Made by a program: the position numbers and the translations under genes. A stretch of 64,000 nt of DNA from contig NZ_CP141212.1 of NCBI RefSeq assembly GCF_035610345.1, forward strand, positions 1,307,976-1,371,975, written 5' to 3'. Position 1 is the stretch's first letter, and every line of letters starts with the position of its first letter. The DNA comes from Sinorhizobium meliloti (GTDB lineage: Bacteria > Pseudomonadota > Alphaproteobacteria > Rhizobiales > Rhizobiaceae). Positions 29,147 through 38,575 of the stretch are shown piece by piece. The notes under the pieces were generated by a model. The model was not told the DNA's origin and made no database searches. It saw only the letters and a program-made list of their open reading frames with translations.

Positions 29147-31516
29147 TCAGTGCCTGCCGCGGGGCGGTCGCGTCCCCGGCCGTTTGCGTGCACCCGTCCG
29201 GTCGCGGCGGCCGGCCTTGTGGAAGGAACGCATTGCCGTCGGCATCTTTCGTCCCTCGCTCAGCATTTCGAAACGGAGTGCACCGGCCAACGGCACCGCT
29301 TCTACAAGCTTGACCTGCACCGGGTCTCCGAGACGGTAGCCCAGCCCGGACTTCTCGCCGGAAAGGGCCTGATGCGCTTCATCATAGATGAAATAGTCGC
29401 GCCCGAGCGTAGATATAGGGATGAATCCGTCGGCGCCATAGGCGGGGAGAGTGACAAATAGTCCCGCCTTTGTGACGCCGGAAACCCGTCCGTCGAACTC
29501 CTCGCCGACGCGGCCGTTCAGATGATGCGCGATCAGGCGATCGACGGTATCGCGTTCAGCCGCCATGGCACGCCGCTCGAAGGTCGAGATTTCGGCGGCG
29601 ATATCGTCGAGCGTCGCTTCTTCCTCGGGCATGATGCCGCCATCGCCGAGCCCGAGCGCGGAAACGAGCGCGCGGTGCACGATCAGATCCGCGTAGCGCC
29701 GGATCGGCGAGGTGAAGTGGGCGTAGCGCAGCAGGTTCAGGCCGAAATGACCGATATTTTCCGGGCTGTAGATCGCCTGGCTTTGCGAGCGCAGTACCAT
29801 CTGGTTCACGATCGTCTCGTAAGGTTTTCCGTCGGCCTTCGCGAGAATCCCGTTGAAATGGTTCGCCCGCATGTTGCCACCTTTGGCGAGCGCGATCTCG
29901 AGTGTCGCAAGGAATTCGCGAAGGCTCTCCTGCTTGGCGAGCGACGGCTGGTCGTGGACACGATAGATCAGAACCTGACGCTTCTGTTCCAGCGTCTCGG
30001 CGGCGGCGACATTCGCCTGTATCATCATCTCTTCGATGAGCTTGTGCGCATCGAGGCGTTCCGGCACGAACACCCGATCGACCGTTCCGTCCGGTTTCAG
30101 GATGATCTTGCGCTCCGGCACGTCGAGTTCGAGCGGCTGACGGCGCTCCCTTCCGCGTGTGAGGATACGATAGGCTTCCCAGAGCGGTTTGAGGATCGTA
30201 TCCAGTATGGGGCCGGTCTTGTCGTCGGGAGCACCGTCGATCGCGGTCTGCGCCTGTTGGTACGAGAGCTTGGCCGCGCTCCGCATCATGATGCGGTGAA
30301 ACGTATGGCCGGCCTTGCGGCCTTCCTTGGAAAAGCGCATCCGGACCGCAAGCGCCGGGCGGTCGACGCCTTCCTTCAGGGAGCAGAGGTCGTTGGATAT
30401 ACGTTCGGGCAGCATCGGTACGACCCGGTCCGGAAAATAGACCGAGTTGCCGCGTTTCAACGCCTCGAGATCGAGTGCCGAGCGTGCCCGGACGTACCAG
30501 GAGACGTCGGCGATCGCGACGGTGACGATGACGCCGCCGGGATTGTCCGGCGACGGATCCGGCTCCGCGTAGACCGCGTCGTCGTGATCCTTGGCGTCTG
30601 CCGGGTCTATGGTGATGAGCGGCAGGGTGCGCCAATCCTCGCGATGGGCCATTGTTGCAGGACGCGCGGCTTCCGCCTCCTGCAACACCTTCTCCGGAAA
30701 GACGTGCGGGATACCATGCGCATGGATGGCGATCATCGAGATCGCCTTTTCAGATGCGACCGAGCCGATGACGTTCTGCACCTGCGCGCGCGGCAGACCG
30801 TAGCGGCCGATCCGCGAGAGATGCGCTTCGACGAGATCGCCTTCCTTGGCGTCGCCGGTGAAGTCCGGATCGATGAGGAGTTCCTCGCCCCGCTTGTCGA
30901 TCGGCATCAGTCGGCCGCCACCACCCGGCGTGGCGCGGAAGACGCCGAGCACCGCGTCCTTGCGCTTGTCGAGCACCTTGATGATACGCGCGGTATAGGC
31001 GGGGCCGCCGCGTTCCTTGGCCGGGAAAATCTTTGCGAGCACCCGGTCGCCGAGACCGCCTACGGGCGTCTTGCCCTTGGCCCTGGCGACGCTTGATTGC
31101 TTGATCAGGACTGCGGGCGCGACGCCGTCGTCGTCGAGCCACTCGGCCGGGCGGCCGATCAGGTCGCCATCGACATCGCGAATGGTAATGTCAAGAACGG
31201 TGACGGGCGGGAGCCCGCCGGGACGAACGAGCGACTTGCGCTTCTTCTCGAGGAGTCCGTCCTCCTCGAGCGAGCGCAGCAATCGCTTGAGCTCTACCCG
31301 TGCTTCGCCCTTCAGGCCAAACGCCTTGGCGATATCGCGCTTCGAGGCGTGTTGCGGGTTCTCGGCGATGAAGCGCATCAGCACCTCGCGGGAAGGAACG
31401 ACGCCGTGAACGATCGTCTCCTTTTCTCCGGCCGGTGCCGTCCTGGCCGCGCGGCCGGACTTTTTGCCTGCGCCCTTTGCGGGCGTTTCGGTCGGGTCGC
31501 GCGGAATCCTGGTCAA
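29147..31516 (-). CDS. rnr: Ribonuclease R
   Basis: 3'-to-5' exoribonuclease able to degrade structured RNA, 789 residues. An N-terminal winged helix (FIAENPQHASKRDIAKAFGLKGEAR) and cold-shock domains precede the RNB domain with ITIDPADAKDHDDAVYAEPD (catalytic aspartates) and YAHFTSPIRRYADLIVHRAL. An S1 domain (GRVSGVTKAGLFVTLPAYGADGFIP) and a basic Arg-rich tail follow. The start is TTG two bases after the topA stop; a CTG two codons earlier would overlap topA. Confidence 0.95.
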   Translation of the reverse strand: MTRIPRDPTETPAKGAGKKSGRAARTAPAGEKETIVHGVVPSREVLMRFIAENPQHASKRDIAKAFGLKGEARVELKRLLRSLEEDGLLEKKRKSLVRPGGLPPVTVLDITIRDVDGDLIGRPAEWLDDDGVAPAVLIKQSSVARAKGKTPVGGLGDRVLAKIFPAKERGGPAYTARIIKVLDKRKDAVLGVFRATPGGGGRLMPIDKRGEELLIDPDFTGDAKEGDLVEAHLSRIGRYGLPRAQVQNVIGSVASEKAISMIAIHAHGIPHVFPEKVLQEAEAARPATMAHREDWRTLPLITIDPADAKDHDDAVYAEPDPSPDNPGGVIVTVAIADVSWYVRARSALDLEALKRGNSVYFPDRVVPMLPERISNDLCSLKEGVDRPALAVRMRFSKEGRKAGHTFHRIMMRSAAKLSYQQAQTAIDGAPDDKTGPILDTILKPLWEAYRILTRGRERRQPLELDVPERKIILKPDGTVDRVFVPERLDAHKLIEEMMIQANVAAAETLEQKRQVLIYRVHDQPSLAKQESLREFLATLEIALAKGGNMRANHFNGILAKADGKPYETIVNQMVLRSQSQAIYSPENIGHFGLNLLRYAHFTSPIRRYADLIVHRALVSALGLGDGGIMPEEEATLDDIAAEISTFERRAMAAERDTVDRLIAHHLNGRVGEEFDGRVSGVTKAGLFVTLPAYGADGFIPISTLGRDYFIYDEAHQALSGEKSGLGYRLGDPVQVKLVEAVPLAGALRFEMLSEGRKMPTAMRSFHKAGRRDRTGARKRPGTRPPRGRH

Positions 31517-31518
31517 AG

Positions 31519-34203
31519 TCAGTCCTTCTTGGCCTTCGCGGCCGCTTTCGTTTTCGTCTTCGCTGCTGATTTCGGCTTCTCCGCTTTCGCGGTTCCGGCC
31601 GATGCAGCCTTGGCAGACTTCGCTCCGGCCGATTTTGCCGCGGCCGATTTTCCCTTTGCCGCCTTGCCCTTGGTCACGCCGCCCTTCGCTTCGCGCTCGG
31701 CGATGAGCGCAAGCGCTTCCTCGACCGTCACCGATTGCGGGTCCTTGCCCCGCGGCAGCGTGGCATTCACCTTGCCCCAGTTGACATAGGGTCCGAAGCG
31801 TCCGTCGCGAACAGTAATCGCGCCGCCGTCCGGATGTTCCCCAAGCTCCTTGAGGGCCGCCGCGGCGGTGCGACCGCCGCCGGCGCCCTTGGACTGCTTG
31901 TCGGCAAGGACGGAAATCGCGCGGTTCAGACCGATCGAGAAGACGTCTTCGACCGACTCCAGATTGGCATAGGTGCCGTTGTGAAGCACGAAGGGGCCAT
32001 AGCGGCCGATGCCGGTGGAGATCATCTTTCCGCTTTCCGGATGCGGCCCGATGTCGCGCGGCAAGGAGAGAAGAGCCAGGGCCTTCTCATGATCGATCGT
32101 TGCAGGCGTCCAGCCCTTCGGCAGGCTGGCGCGCTTCGCCTCCTTGCCGTCGCCGCGCTGGACATAGGGGCCGAAGCGGCCGTTGCGCAGCGTGATCTCC
32201 TCGCCGGTATGCGGATCCTTGCCGAGGCTTTGCGGCTCGTTCGCTGCGGCTGCTTCGGCGTCACCGCTGCTGTCGGAGGAGAGTTGGCGCGTGTAGTTGC
32301 ATTCCGGGTAGTTGGAGCATCCGACGAAAGCGCCGTACTTTCCGAGTTTCAGGGACAGTTTGCCGGTGCCGCAGACCTGACAAAGGCGCGGGTCGCCGCC
32401 ATCTTCCCGCTTCGGGAACACGAGCGGTGCCAATTCCTCGTTGAGCGCATCGAGCACGTTGGTGACGCGCAGTTCCTTGGTGTCCTCGATCTGGGAGAAG
32501 AAGTCCTTCCAGAAGTCACGCAGCACGTCCTTCCAATTGAGCTCGCCTGCCGAAATCTGGTCCAGTTTCTCCTCGAGCGACGCGGTGAAGTCATATTCGA
32601 CATAGCGGGTGAAGAAGCTTTCGAGGAACGCCGTGACCAGACGGCCCTTCGCCTGCGGCACCAGCTTGCGCTTGTCGATTTCCACATAGTCGCGGTCGAT
32701 GAGGGTCGTGACGGTCGCCGCATAGGTGGACGGACGGCCGATGCCGAGCTCTTCCATCTTCTTGATGAGCGTCGCTTCCGAATAGCGCGGCGGCGGCTCG
32801 GTGAAGTGCTGGCTGGCGTTGATCTTCTGCTTGGCAAGATTTTCGCGCGCGTTGATTTCCGGAAGGCGGCCGCCCTCGTCGCCGTCATCCGACTGCTCGC
32901 CGTCTTCCTTCATGTCGGTATAGGCTGCGATGAAGCCGTCGAAGCGGATGACCGAACCGGTTGCCCTGAGGCCCGCCTTCTTGCCGGCATTGTCGGCAAC
33001 GATCTCGGCGGTGGTGCGCTCGATCTCCGCAGATGCCATCTGGCTCGCGATGCCGCGCTTCCAGACGAGATCGTAGAGTCTGAGCATGTCGCCGTCGAGG
33101 AAGCGCCGAACCTGGTCCGGCGTGCGGTCGAAATCCGTCGGGCGAATGGCCTCGTGCGCTTCCTGGGCGTTCTTTGCCTTGGTGGAATAGAAGCGCGGCT
33201 TTTCCGGAAGATAGCGCTCTCCGAACTGGCTGCCGATCGCCTGGCGCGCGGCGGCGATCGCTTCCGGCGCCATCTGCACGCCGTCCGTACGCATATAGGT
33301 GATGAGACCTACGGTTTCTCCGCCGATATCGACGCCTTCATAGAGCTTCTGCGCAACCTGCATGGTGCGCGATGCCGAGAAGCCGAGTTTCGAGGAGGCG
33401 GCCTGCTGCAGCGTCGAAGTGGTGAAGGGCGGGGAGGGGTTGCGCTTGACCGGCTTTGCCTCGACGCTCTCCACGACGTAGCTCGCGCCGTCGAGCAGGG
33501 ACTTCAACCGGTTGGCTTCCTCGCCATTGCCGATCGCCTTCGGCGGCAGCCGCTTGCCGTCGGCCGAAACGAGGCGCGCTTCGAATTCGTCGCCGCGCGG
33601 CGTCTTCAGAAGCGCCGAGATGTTCCAGTATTCTTCGGTGACGAAGCGCTCGATTTCCGCCTCGCGGTCACAGACGAGGCGCAGCGCCACCGATTGCACC
33701 CGGCCCGCGGAGCGTGCGCCCGGCAGCTTGCGCCAGAGCACGGGCGAAAGATTGAACCCGACGAGATAGTCGAGAGCGCGGCGTGCGAGATATGCGTCGA
33801 CCAGCGAGGCATCGATGTCGCGGGGTTCGGCCATCGCATCGAGCACGGCCTTCTTGGTGATCGCATTGAAGACGACGCGCTTGACCGGTTTGTCGCCGAT
33901 GACCTTCTTCTTCCTGAGAAGGTCGAGCACATGCCAGGAGATCGCCTCGCCCTCGCGGTCGGGGTCGGTTGCGAGAATGAGACCGTCGGACGATTTCACC
34001 GCATCGGCGATGTCCTTCATCCGCTTGGCAGAGGCGCCGTCGACCTCCCAGGACATCTCGAAGTCTTCGTCGGGGCGAACCGATCCGTCCTTGGCAGGCA
34101 GGTCACGCACATGGCCGAACGAGGCAAGCACCTTGTAGCCTGGGCCCAGGTACTTGTTGATCGTCTTGGCCTTGGAAGGCGATTCCACCACTACAACATT
34201 CAT
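31519..34203 (-). CDS. topA: DNA topoisomerase I
   Basis: Relaxes negative supercoils, 894 residues from ATG 34203 (MNVVVVESPSKAKTINKYLG; ATG 34209 would add two residues). The Toprim acids are in ATDPDREGEAISWH, and the catalytic tyrosine is in GLITYMRTDGVQ. One C4 zinc finger (CQVCGTGKL...CSNYPEC) and three Topo_C repeats (GRFGPYVQ, GRYGPFVL, GRFGPYVNWG) follow, then a Lys/Ala-rich tail of about 50 residues like those of other rhizobial enzymes. The long upstream in-frame extension lacks homology. Confidence 0.96.
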   Translation of the reverse strand: MNVVVVESPSKAKTINKYLGPGYKVLASFGHVRDLPAKDGSVRPDEDFEMSWEVDGASAKRMKDIADAVKSSDGLILATDPDREGEAISWHVLDLLRKKKVIGDKPVKRVVFNAITKKAVLDAMAEPRDIDASLVDAYLARRALDYLVGFNLSPVLWRKLPGARSAGRVQSVALRLVCDREAEIERFVTEEYWNISALLKTPRGDEFEARLVSADGKRLPPKAIGNGEEANRLKSLLDGASYVVESVEAKPVKRNPSPPFTTSTLQQAASSKLGFSASRTMQVAQKLYEGVDIGGETVGLITYMRTDGVQMAPEAIAAARQAIGSQFGERYLPEKPRFYSTKAKNAQEAHEAIRPTDFDRTPDQVRRFLDGDMLRLYDLVWKRGIASQMASAEIERTTAEIVADNAGKKAGLRATGSVIRFDGFIAAYTDMKEDGEQSDDGDEGGRLPEINARENLAKQKINASQHFTEPPPRYSEATLIKKMEELGIGRPSTYAATVTTLIDRDYVEIDKRKLVPQAKGRLVTAFLESFFTRYVEYDFTASLEEKLDQISAGELNWKDVLRDFWKDFFSQIEDTKELRVTNVLDALNEELAPLVFPKREDGGDPRLCQVCGTGKLSLKLGKYGAFVGCSNYPECNYTRQLSSDSSGDAEAAAANEPQSLGKDPHTGEEITLRNGRFGPYVQRGDGKEAKRASLPKGWTPATIDHEKALALLSLPRDIGPHPESGKMISTGIGRYGPFVLHNGTYANLESVEDVFSIGLNRAISVLADKQSKGAGGGRTAAAALKELGEHPDGGAITVRDGRFGPYVNWGKVNATLPRGKDPQSVTVEEALALIAEREAKGGVTKGKAAKGKSAAAKSAGAKSAKAASAGTAKAEKPKSAAKTKTKAAAKAKKD

Positions 34204-34413
34204 CGACATTCTCTGAGACAACTTGTTTTGCGACCCTGCGCGCCAATACCGACGCCACGACATGGACAGGGATTCGGGCGCGGTCAAGGGGTTTGATCGA
34301 AAATAGCTATATCGCGCTCGACCGCAACCAAGCGGCAACATTCGAATCGGCTCAACCGGTGGTCGTCATTCTTGCCGTTGTCTTTGGCGCGGCGGAGCGG
34401 CGGATCCTGGCCG

Positions 34414-35562
34414 TCATTCGGCGGTCGCGAGCGATACGAGATTGCCTCCGTGCCGGCAGAGCTGACCGGCAAGATCCAGTTCGACGAGCACCATATGGAT
34501 CTGCGGTGCGGCAAGCCCCGTATACCGAATGAGATCGTCGATCTCGACCGGCGTCGGCCCGAGAGCCTCGACGACGCGAGCGCGATCGGTATCGTCCGGG
34601 GCCGGCGGCGTCGATCGCGGTTCCTCGATTCCCGGTTCCTTCACGTCCAGCCGCGAGAAAAGATCGTCGCGGCTGAGAGGCGCCAATGCCTCGATCACGT
34701 CCGCCGAAGAGGTCGTGACGGTCGCGCCCTGTTTCAAGAGATCGTTGGTGCCGTGACAGCGCGGATCGAGAGGCGACCCGGGCACGGCAAAGACCAGCCG
34801 GCCGAAATCGGCCGCGTAACGCGCAGTGATCAGTGACCCTGAGCGGCTCGCGGCTTCGACGATCGCAACACCGAGGCTGATGCCCGCGATGAGCCGGTTC
34901 CGCCTCGGGAAGTCCCGGGCGCGCGGTTCCCAGCCGAAGGGCATCTCGCTGACCGCCAGCCCCTCGCCGGAGACGATTTCCTGCAGCAGGCCGAGATTTT
35001 CCGGCGGGTAGGGGCGGTCGAGCCCACCCGCGAGCACGGCGATCGTGCCTGTCCGCAGACTGGCGCGGTGGGCGGCGGTGTCGATGCCGCGGGCGAGCCC
35101 TGATGTAATGACATAGCCGGCAGCTCCGGCGTCGCGGGCGACCATCGCCGCGAACTTCGCGCCGCTGACCGAGGCATTGCGTGAGCCGACGATCCCAAGC
35201 GAGGGGCGGGCCGCCGCCTTCAAATTGCCCTTCGTCGCGAGAAGAGGCGGGGCGCCGTCGATCTGTCTGAGCGCATCCGGATAATCGGGCTCGCCGATGC
35301 CCACGAATACGGCGCCGAACCGGTGTGCGGCCTCGAGTTCTCGCTCGGCTTCTTCCACCGTGGCGACGCGGAAGGACCGGTCCGCCCCGCCACGACGCGA
35401 AAGTTCCGGCAGCGCCTCGAGCGCCTTCTCTGCGTTGCCGAAATGGCTGATCAGATCGCGGAAGGTTGCGGGGCCGACATTGTCGCTTCGGATCAGCCGC
35501 AACCATGCGATTTTCTGCCGTTCGCTCAGCGCCATCCCGGCACGTCGAGCGCCCGGCGGCAT
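34414..35562 (-). CDS. dprA: DNA-processing protein DprA
   Basis: Loads RecA on incoming single-stranded DNA in natural transformation. 382 residues: an N-terminal SAM-like region ([19 protein letters not shown]), a Rossmann-like core with [11 protein letters not shown]...[19 protein letters not shown], and a C-terminal winged helix ([26 protein letters not shown]). Its start overlaps the plsY stop by one base. 210 bp separate it from topA downstream. Confidence 0.94.
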   Translation of the reverse strand: MPPGARRAGMALSERQKIAWLRLIRSDNVGPATFRDLISHFGNAEKALEALPELSRRGGADRSFRVATVEEAERELEAAHRFGAVFVGIGEPDYPDALRQIDGAPPLLATKGNLKAAARPSLGIVGSRNASVSGAKFAAMVARDAGAAGYVITSGLARGIDTAAHRASLRTGTIAVLAGGLDRPYPPENLGLLQEIVSGEGLAVSEMPFGWEPRARDFPRRNRLIAGISLGVAIVEAASRSGSLITARYAADFGRLVFAVPGSPLDPRCHGTNDLLKQGATVTTSSADVIEALAPLSRDDLFSRLDVKEPGIEEPRSTPPAPDDTDRARVVEALGPTPVEIDDLIRYTGLAAPQIHMVLVELDLAGQLCRHGGNLVSLATAE

Positions 35563-36167
35563 CAGCCCTTTTCTCCGATCCGGCTTTCGGTGCCGCTCAG
35601 GAGGCGCTGGATGTTGGCGCGGTGCTTGATCCAGGCGATGAACGTCATGACCGCAAAGAGCACGGCCACCTTGCCGTGGCCGGCTGCATAGAGCGCGATG
35701 GGGACGACAGCGGTAGCGACGAGCGCCGACAGGGATGAGTAGCGGGTGATCTTTGCCATTGCCAGCCAGATGACTGCGAAGAGGAGCACCATCACCGGCA
35801 CGAGGCCGAGCAGTACGCCGATATAGGTGGCAACGCCCTTGCCGCCCCGGAACGAAAGCCAGACCGGAAACAAGTGCCCGATAAAGGCGGCGAAACCGGC
35901 GGCGATGCCCGCTTCGACACCCCAGTAGGATGCGATCGCCGCGGCAGCCGTGCCCTTCAGCGCATCCAGCAGCAGCGTCGTGGCGGCAAGCTTCTTGTTG
36001 CCGGTTCTGAGCACGTTCGTCGCGCCGATATTGCCGGAGCCGATCTTGCGTACGTCACCGAGGCCGGCCATCCGCGTCAGGATGAGGCCGAACGGGATCG
36101 AGCCCAGCAGATAACCGAAAACAAGGGATGCGAGCGTCGAAGGCAGCCCCAACTGCCAGGAAAACAT
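35562..36167 (-). CDS. plsY: Glycerol-3-phosphate acyltransferase PlsY
   Basis: Acylates glycerol-3-phosphate from acyl-phosphate, the first step of phospholipid synthesis. 201 residues, about five membrane helices. PlsY motifs: [25 protein letters not shown], and [15 protein letters not shown] 36167 gives [11 protein letters not shown]; the upstream in-frame sequence is not PlsY-like. Part of the pyrB-pyrC'-plsY-dprA block. Confidence 0.95.
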   Translation of the reverse strand: MFSWQLGLPSTLASLVFGYLLGSIPFGLILTRMAGLGDVRKIGSGNIGATNVLRTGNKKLAATTLLLDALKGTAAAAIASYWGVEAGIAAGFAAFIGHLFPVWLSFRGGKGVATYIGVLLGLVPVMVLLFAVIWLAMAKITRYSSLSALVATAVVPIALYAAGHGKVAVLFAVMTFIAWIKHRANIQRLLSGTESRIGEKG

Positions 36168-36202
36168 GTCCACCGGTCCCCCCTTCCGCTGACTCGCGCC
36201 GG

Positions 36203-37495
36203 TTATGCCGAATGCACGAGTTCGCCCGCAACATAGGTTTGGACGACCCGTCCGGTAAAGCGTGCATTTTCGAAAGGCGTGTTCTTGGAGCGTGAGACGA
36301 GTGTCTCCTTGTGGAGAACCCAAGGCTCGTCAAGGTCGATGACGGCGATGTCGGCCCGGGCGCCGGGCTTCAGCGTGCCGGCATCCAGGCCGAAGATCGC
36401 GGCCGGACGGGTGGACAGAGCATCGATCAGCCGCATCAGCGGCACTTCGCCGCTGTGGTAGAGCCGCAGCGCCGCTGCCGCCAGTGTTTCGAGACCGATC
36501 GCCCCGTCCGCCGCATCCGCGAAGGGCAGGCGCTTGGTGTCGACATCCTGGGGATCATGGGACGAGACGATGATATCGATCGTTCCGTTGGCCAGCGCCT
36601 CGACCATTGCGACGCGATCGTCCTCGGTGCGCAAAGGCGGCGAGAGTTTGAAGAAAGTCCTGTACTCGCCGATGTCGTTCTCGTTCAGGGTCAGGTGATT
36701 GATCGAGATCCCACAGGTGACGTTGGTGCCGTTCTCGCGGGCGATGCGAATGGTCTCGGCCGATTCGGGAACGGAAATTTCGGCTGCGTGATAGGACGCA
36801 CGCGTCAGGCCGGCGATGCGCAGGTCGCGTTCGAGCGGAATGATCTCGGCTTCGCGCGGAACGCCGGGAAGGCCGAGCCAACTCGCCAGCAGCCCTTCAT
36901 TCATGACGCCGTTGGCGCCGAGATACTTGTCTCGGGTCTCGAGCGCGACGACGGCACCGAACTCGCGCGCGTAGGTCATCGCGCGGCGAAGCACGAGCGT
37001 ATCGTGTACCGGCTGTCGCCCATTGGTGAAGCAGACGGCGCCCGCATCGCGAAGCAGCCCGATCTCGGTCATCTCCTGGCCAAGCAGTCCCTTAGTCAGG
37101 GCCGCCGCCGGATGCACGTTGACGAGCGCCTTGTCGCGCGCGGTCTTCCGCACGAATTCGACCAGCGCCATATCGTCGATCACCGGATCGGTGTCCGGCA
37201 TGGCGATGAAAGAAGTGACGCCGCCGGTCGCCGCGGCACGCGAGGCCGACTCGATCGTCTCGCGATGTTCGCTGCCCGGTTCGCCGACGAAGACGCGCGC
37301 ATCGACCAAGCCCGGAACGGCGGTGAGACCGGCGCAGTCCTTGACGAAGGCGTCCGCAGGTACGCCCTGGTTCTGCGCATCCTTCCCCGCCGCGAGGATA
37401 CGGCCGTCGTCCCCGACGATGACGGTGCCGGTTTCGTCCAGGTTCCGCGAAGGATCGACGATGCGGAGGTTCTGCAGAACGAGTGGTCTGGTCAT
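36203..37495 (-). CDS. pyrC: Dihydroorotase-like protein, probably catalytically inactive (PyrC')
   Basis: 430 residues with the overall amidohydrolase fold of class I dihydroorotase, directly coupled to pyrB (ATGA overlap). The metal-binding HxH after beta-strand 1 is lost: the expected site reads [10 protein letters not shown], with Arg67 and Phe69 in place of the histidines. The later sites read VVALETRD (no His), YHAAEIS (Glu239 where His is expected) and SSHDPQD instead of the SDHAPH-type motif. Family knowledge: in Pseudomonas a similar non-catalytic PyrC' is needed to assemble active aspartate transcarbamoylase. A true dihydroorotase should exist elsewhere in the genome. Confidence 0.88.
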   Translation of the reverse strand: MTRPLVLQNLRIVDPSRNLDETGTVIVGDDGRILAAGKDAQNQGVPADAFVKDCAGLTAVPGLVDARVFVGEPGSEHRETIESASRAAATGGVTSFIAMPDTDPVIDDMALVEFVRKTARDKALVNVHPAAALTKGLLGQEMTEIGLLRDAGAVCFTNGRQPVHDTLVLRRAMTYAREFGAVVALETRDKYLGANGVMNEGLLASWLGLPGVPREAEIIPLERDLRIAGLTRASYHAAEISVPESAETIRIARENGTNVTCGISINHLTLNENDIGEYRTFFKLSPPLRTEDDRVAMVEALANGTIDIIVSSHDPQDVDTKRLPFADAADGAIGLETLAAAALRLYHSGEVPLMRLIDALSTRPAAIFGLDAGTLKPGARADIAVIDLDEPWVLHKETLVSRSKNTPFENARFTGRVVQTYVAGELVHSA

Positions 37496-38433
37496 AGGCG
37501 CGGCCCCTGGTTCTGGGAGAGAAGCAATGTTTCCATCACGGCCATGCGCACGGCGACGCCCATCTCGACCTGCTGTTCGATCACGCTTTGCGGCCCGTCC
37601 GCGATCTCGGAAGCGATCTCGACACCGCGGTTCATCGGCCCCGGATGCATGACGAGCGCGTCGTCCTTCGCGACCTTGAGCTTCTCCGCGTCCAGCCCGT
37701 AGTAATGAAAGTATTCGCGCACCGAAGGCACGAATGAGCCGGCCATGCGCTCGCGCTGGAGCCTCAGCATCATCACCACGTCCGCATCCTTGAGGCCCTC
37801 GGCCATGGAGTGGTAGACCTCCGCGCCCATCTCGGCGATGCCGGCGGGAAGCAGCGTCGCCGGCGCGACGACCCGCACACGGGCGCCCATCTGGTTCAAA
37901 AGCAGGATATTGGAGCGGGCGACGCGCGAGTGGAGAACGTCGCCGCAGATCGCCACGATGATCCGCGAGAGCTTGCCTTTGGCGCGCCGGATCGTCAGCG
38001 CGTCGAGCAGCGCCTGCGTCGGGTGCTCGTGCTGGCCGTCGCCGGCGTTGACGACCGAGCAGGAGACCTTCTGGGCAAGCAGCGAGGCAGCCCCGGCCGA
38101 CGAGTGGCGAACGACCAGCACGTCCGGGTGCATGGCGTTCAGCGTCATCGCCGTATCGATCAGCGTCTCGCCTTTCTTCACCGAGGAATTGCCGACTGAC
38201 ATGTTCATGACGTCGGCGCCGAGCCGCTTTCCGGCGAGCTCGAATGAAGACTGGGTCCGGGTCGAGGCTTCGAAGAACAGATTGATCTGCGTGAGCCCGC
38301 GCAGCGAGGAGGTCTTTTTCTCCCTCTGTCGAGAGATCTTGACGGCCTCGTCGGCGCGATCGAGCAGGAGCGTGATATCCTGTTCCGTCAGCCCCTTGAT
38401 GCCGAGCAGGTGGCGATGCGGGAAGGTGATCAT
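37492..38433 (-). CDS. pyrB: Aspartate carbamoyltransferase catalytic subunit
   Basis: Second step of pyrimidine synthesis. 313 residues from ATG 38433 ([15 protein letters not shown]); ATG 38448 would add five. Carbamoyl-phosphate site [20 protein letters not shown], the HSSAGAA and HPTQALLD motifs, and [11 protein letters not shown] near the C-terminus are all intact. Adjacent to the pseudo-dihydroorotase, with which it probably forms a dodecameric complex. Confidence 0.96.
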   Translation of the reverse strand: MITFPHRHLLGIKGLTEQDITLLLDRADEAVKISRQREKKTSSLRGLTQINLFFEASTRTQSSFELAGKRLGADVMNMSVGNSSVKKGETLIDTAMTLNAMHPDVLVVRHSSAGAASLLAQKVSCSVVNAGDGQHEHPTQALLDALTIRRAKGKLSRIIVAICGDVLHSRVARSNILLLNQMGARVRVVAPATLLPAGIAEMGAEVYHSMAEGLKDADVVMMLRLQRERMAGSFVPSVREYFHYYGLDAEKLKVAKDDALVMHPGPMNRGVEIASEIADGPQSVIEQQVEMGVAVRMAVMETLLLSQNQGPRL

Positions 38434-38575
38434 GGGCCGCCCTTGCATTTCTGGAATTCGGTCGCTCTATAGAACGTGGACCCCGGCGCGGCAAGCGGCG
38501 CGCCGCCCGTTCCGAAGAAAACTTGGGCCGACAGAATTGTTTCCATTTGGACAGGAAAGGCTCTAAAACCGGCCC

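Noticed and set aside
31735..34296. 853-codon plus-strand open frame over topA
   Set aside because: Antisense shadow of topA; the sense frame has all catalytic and zinc motifs.
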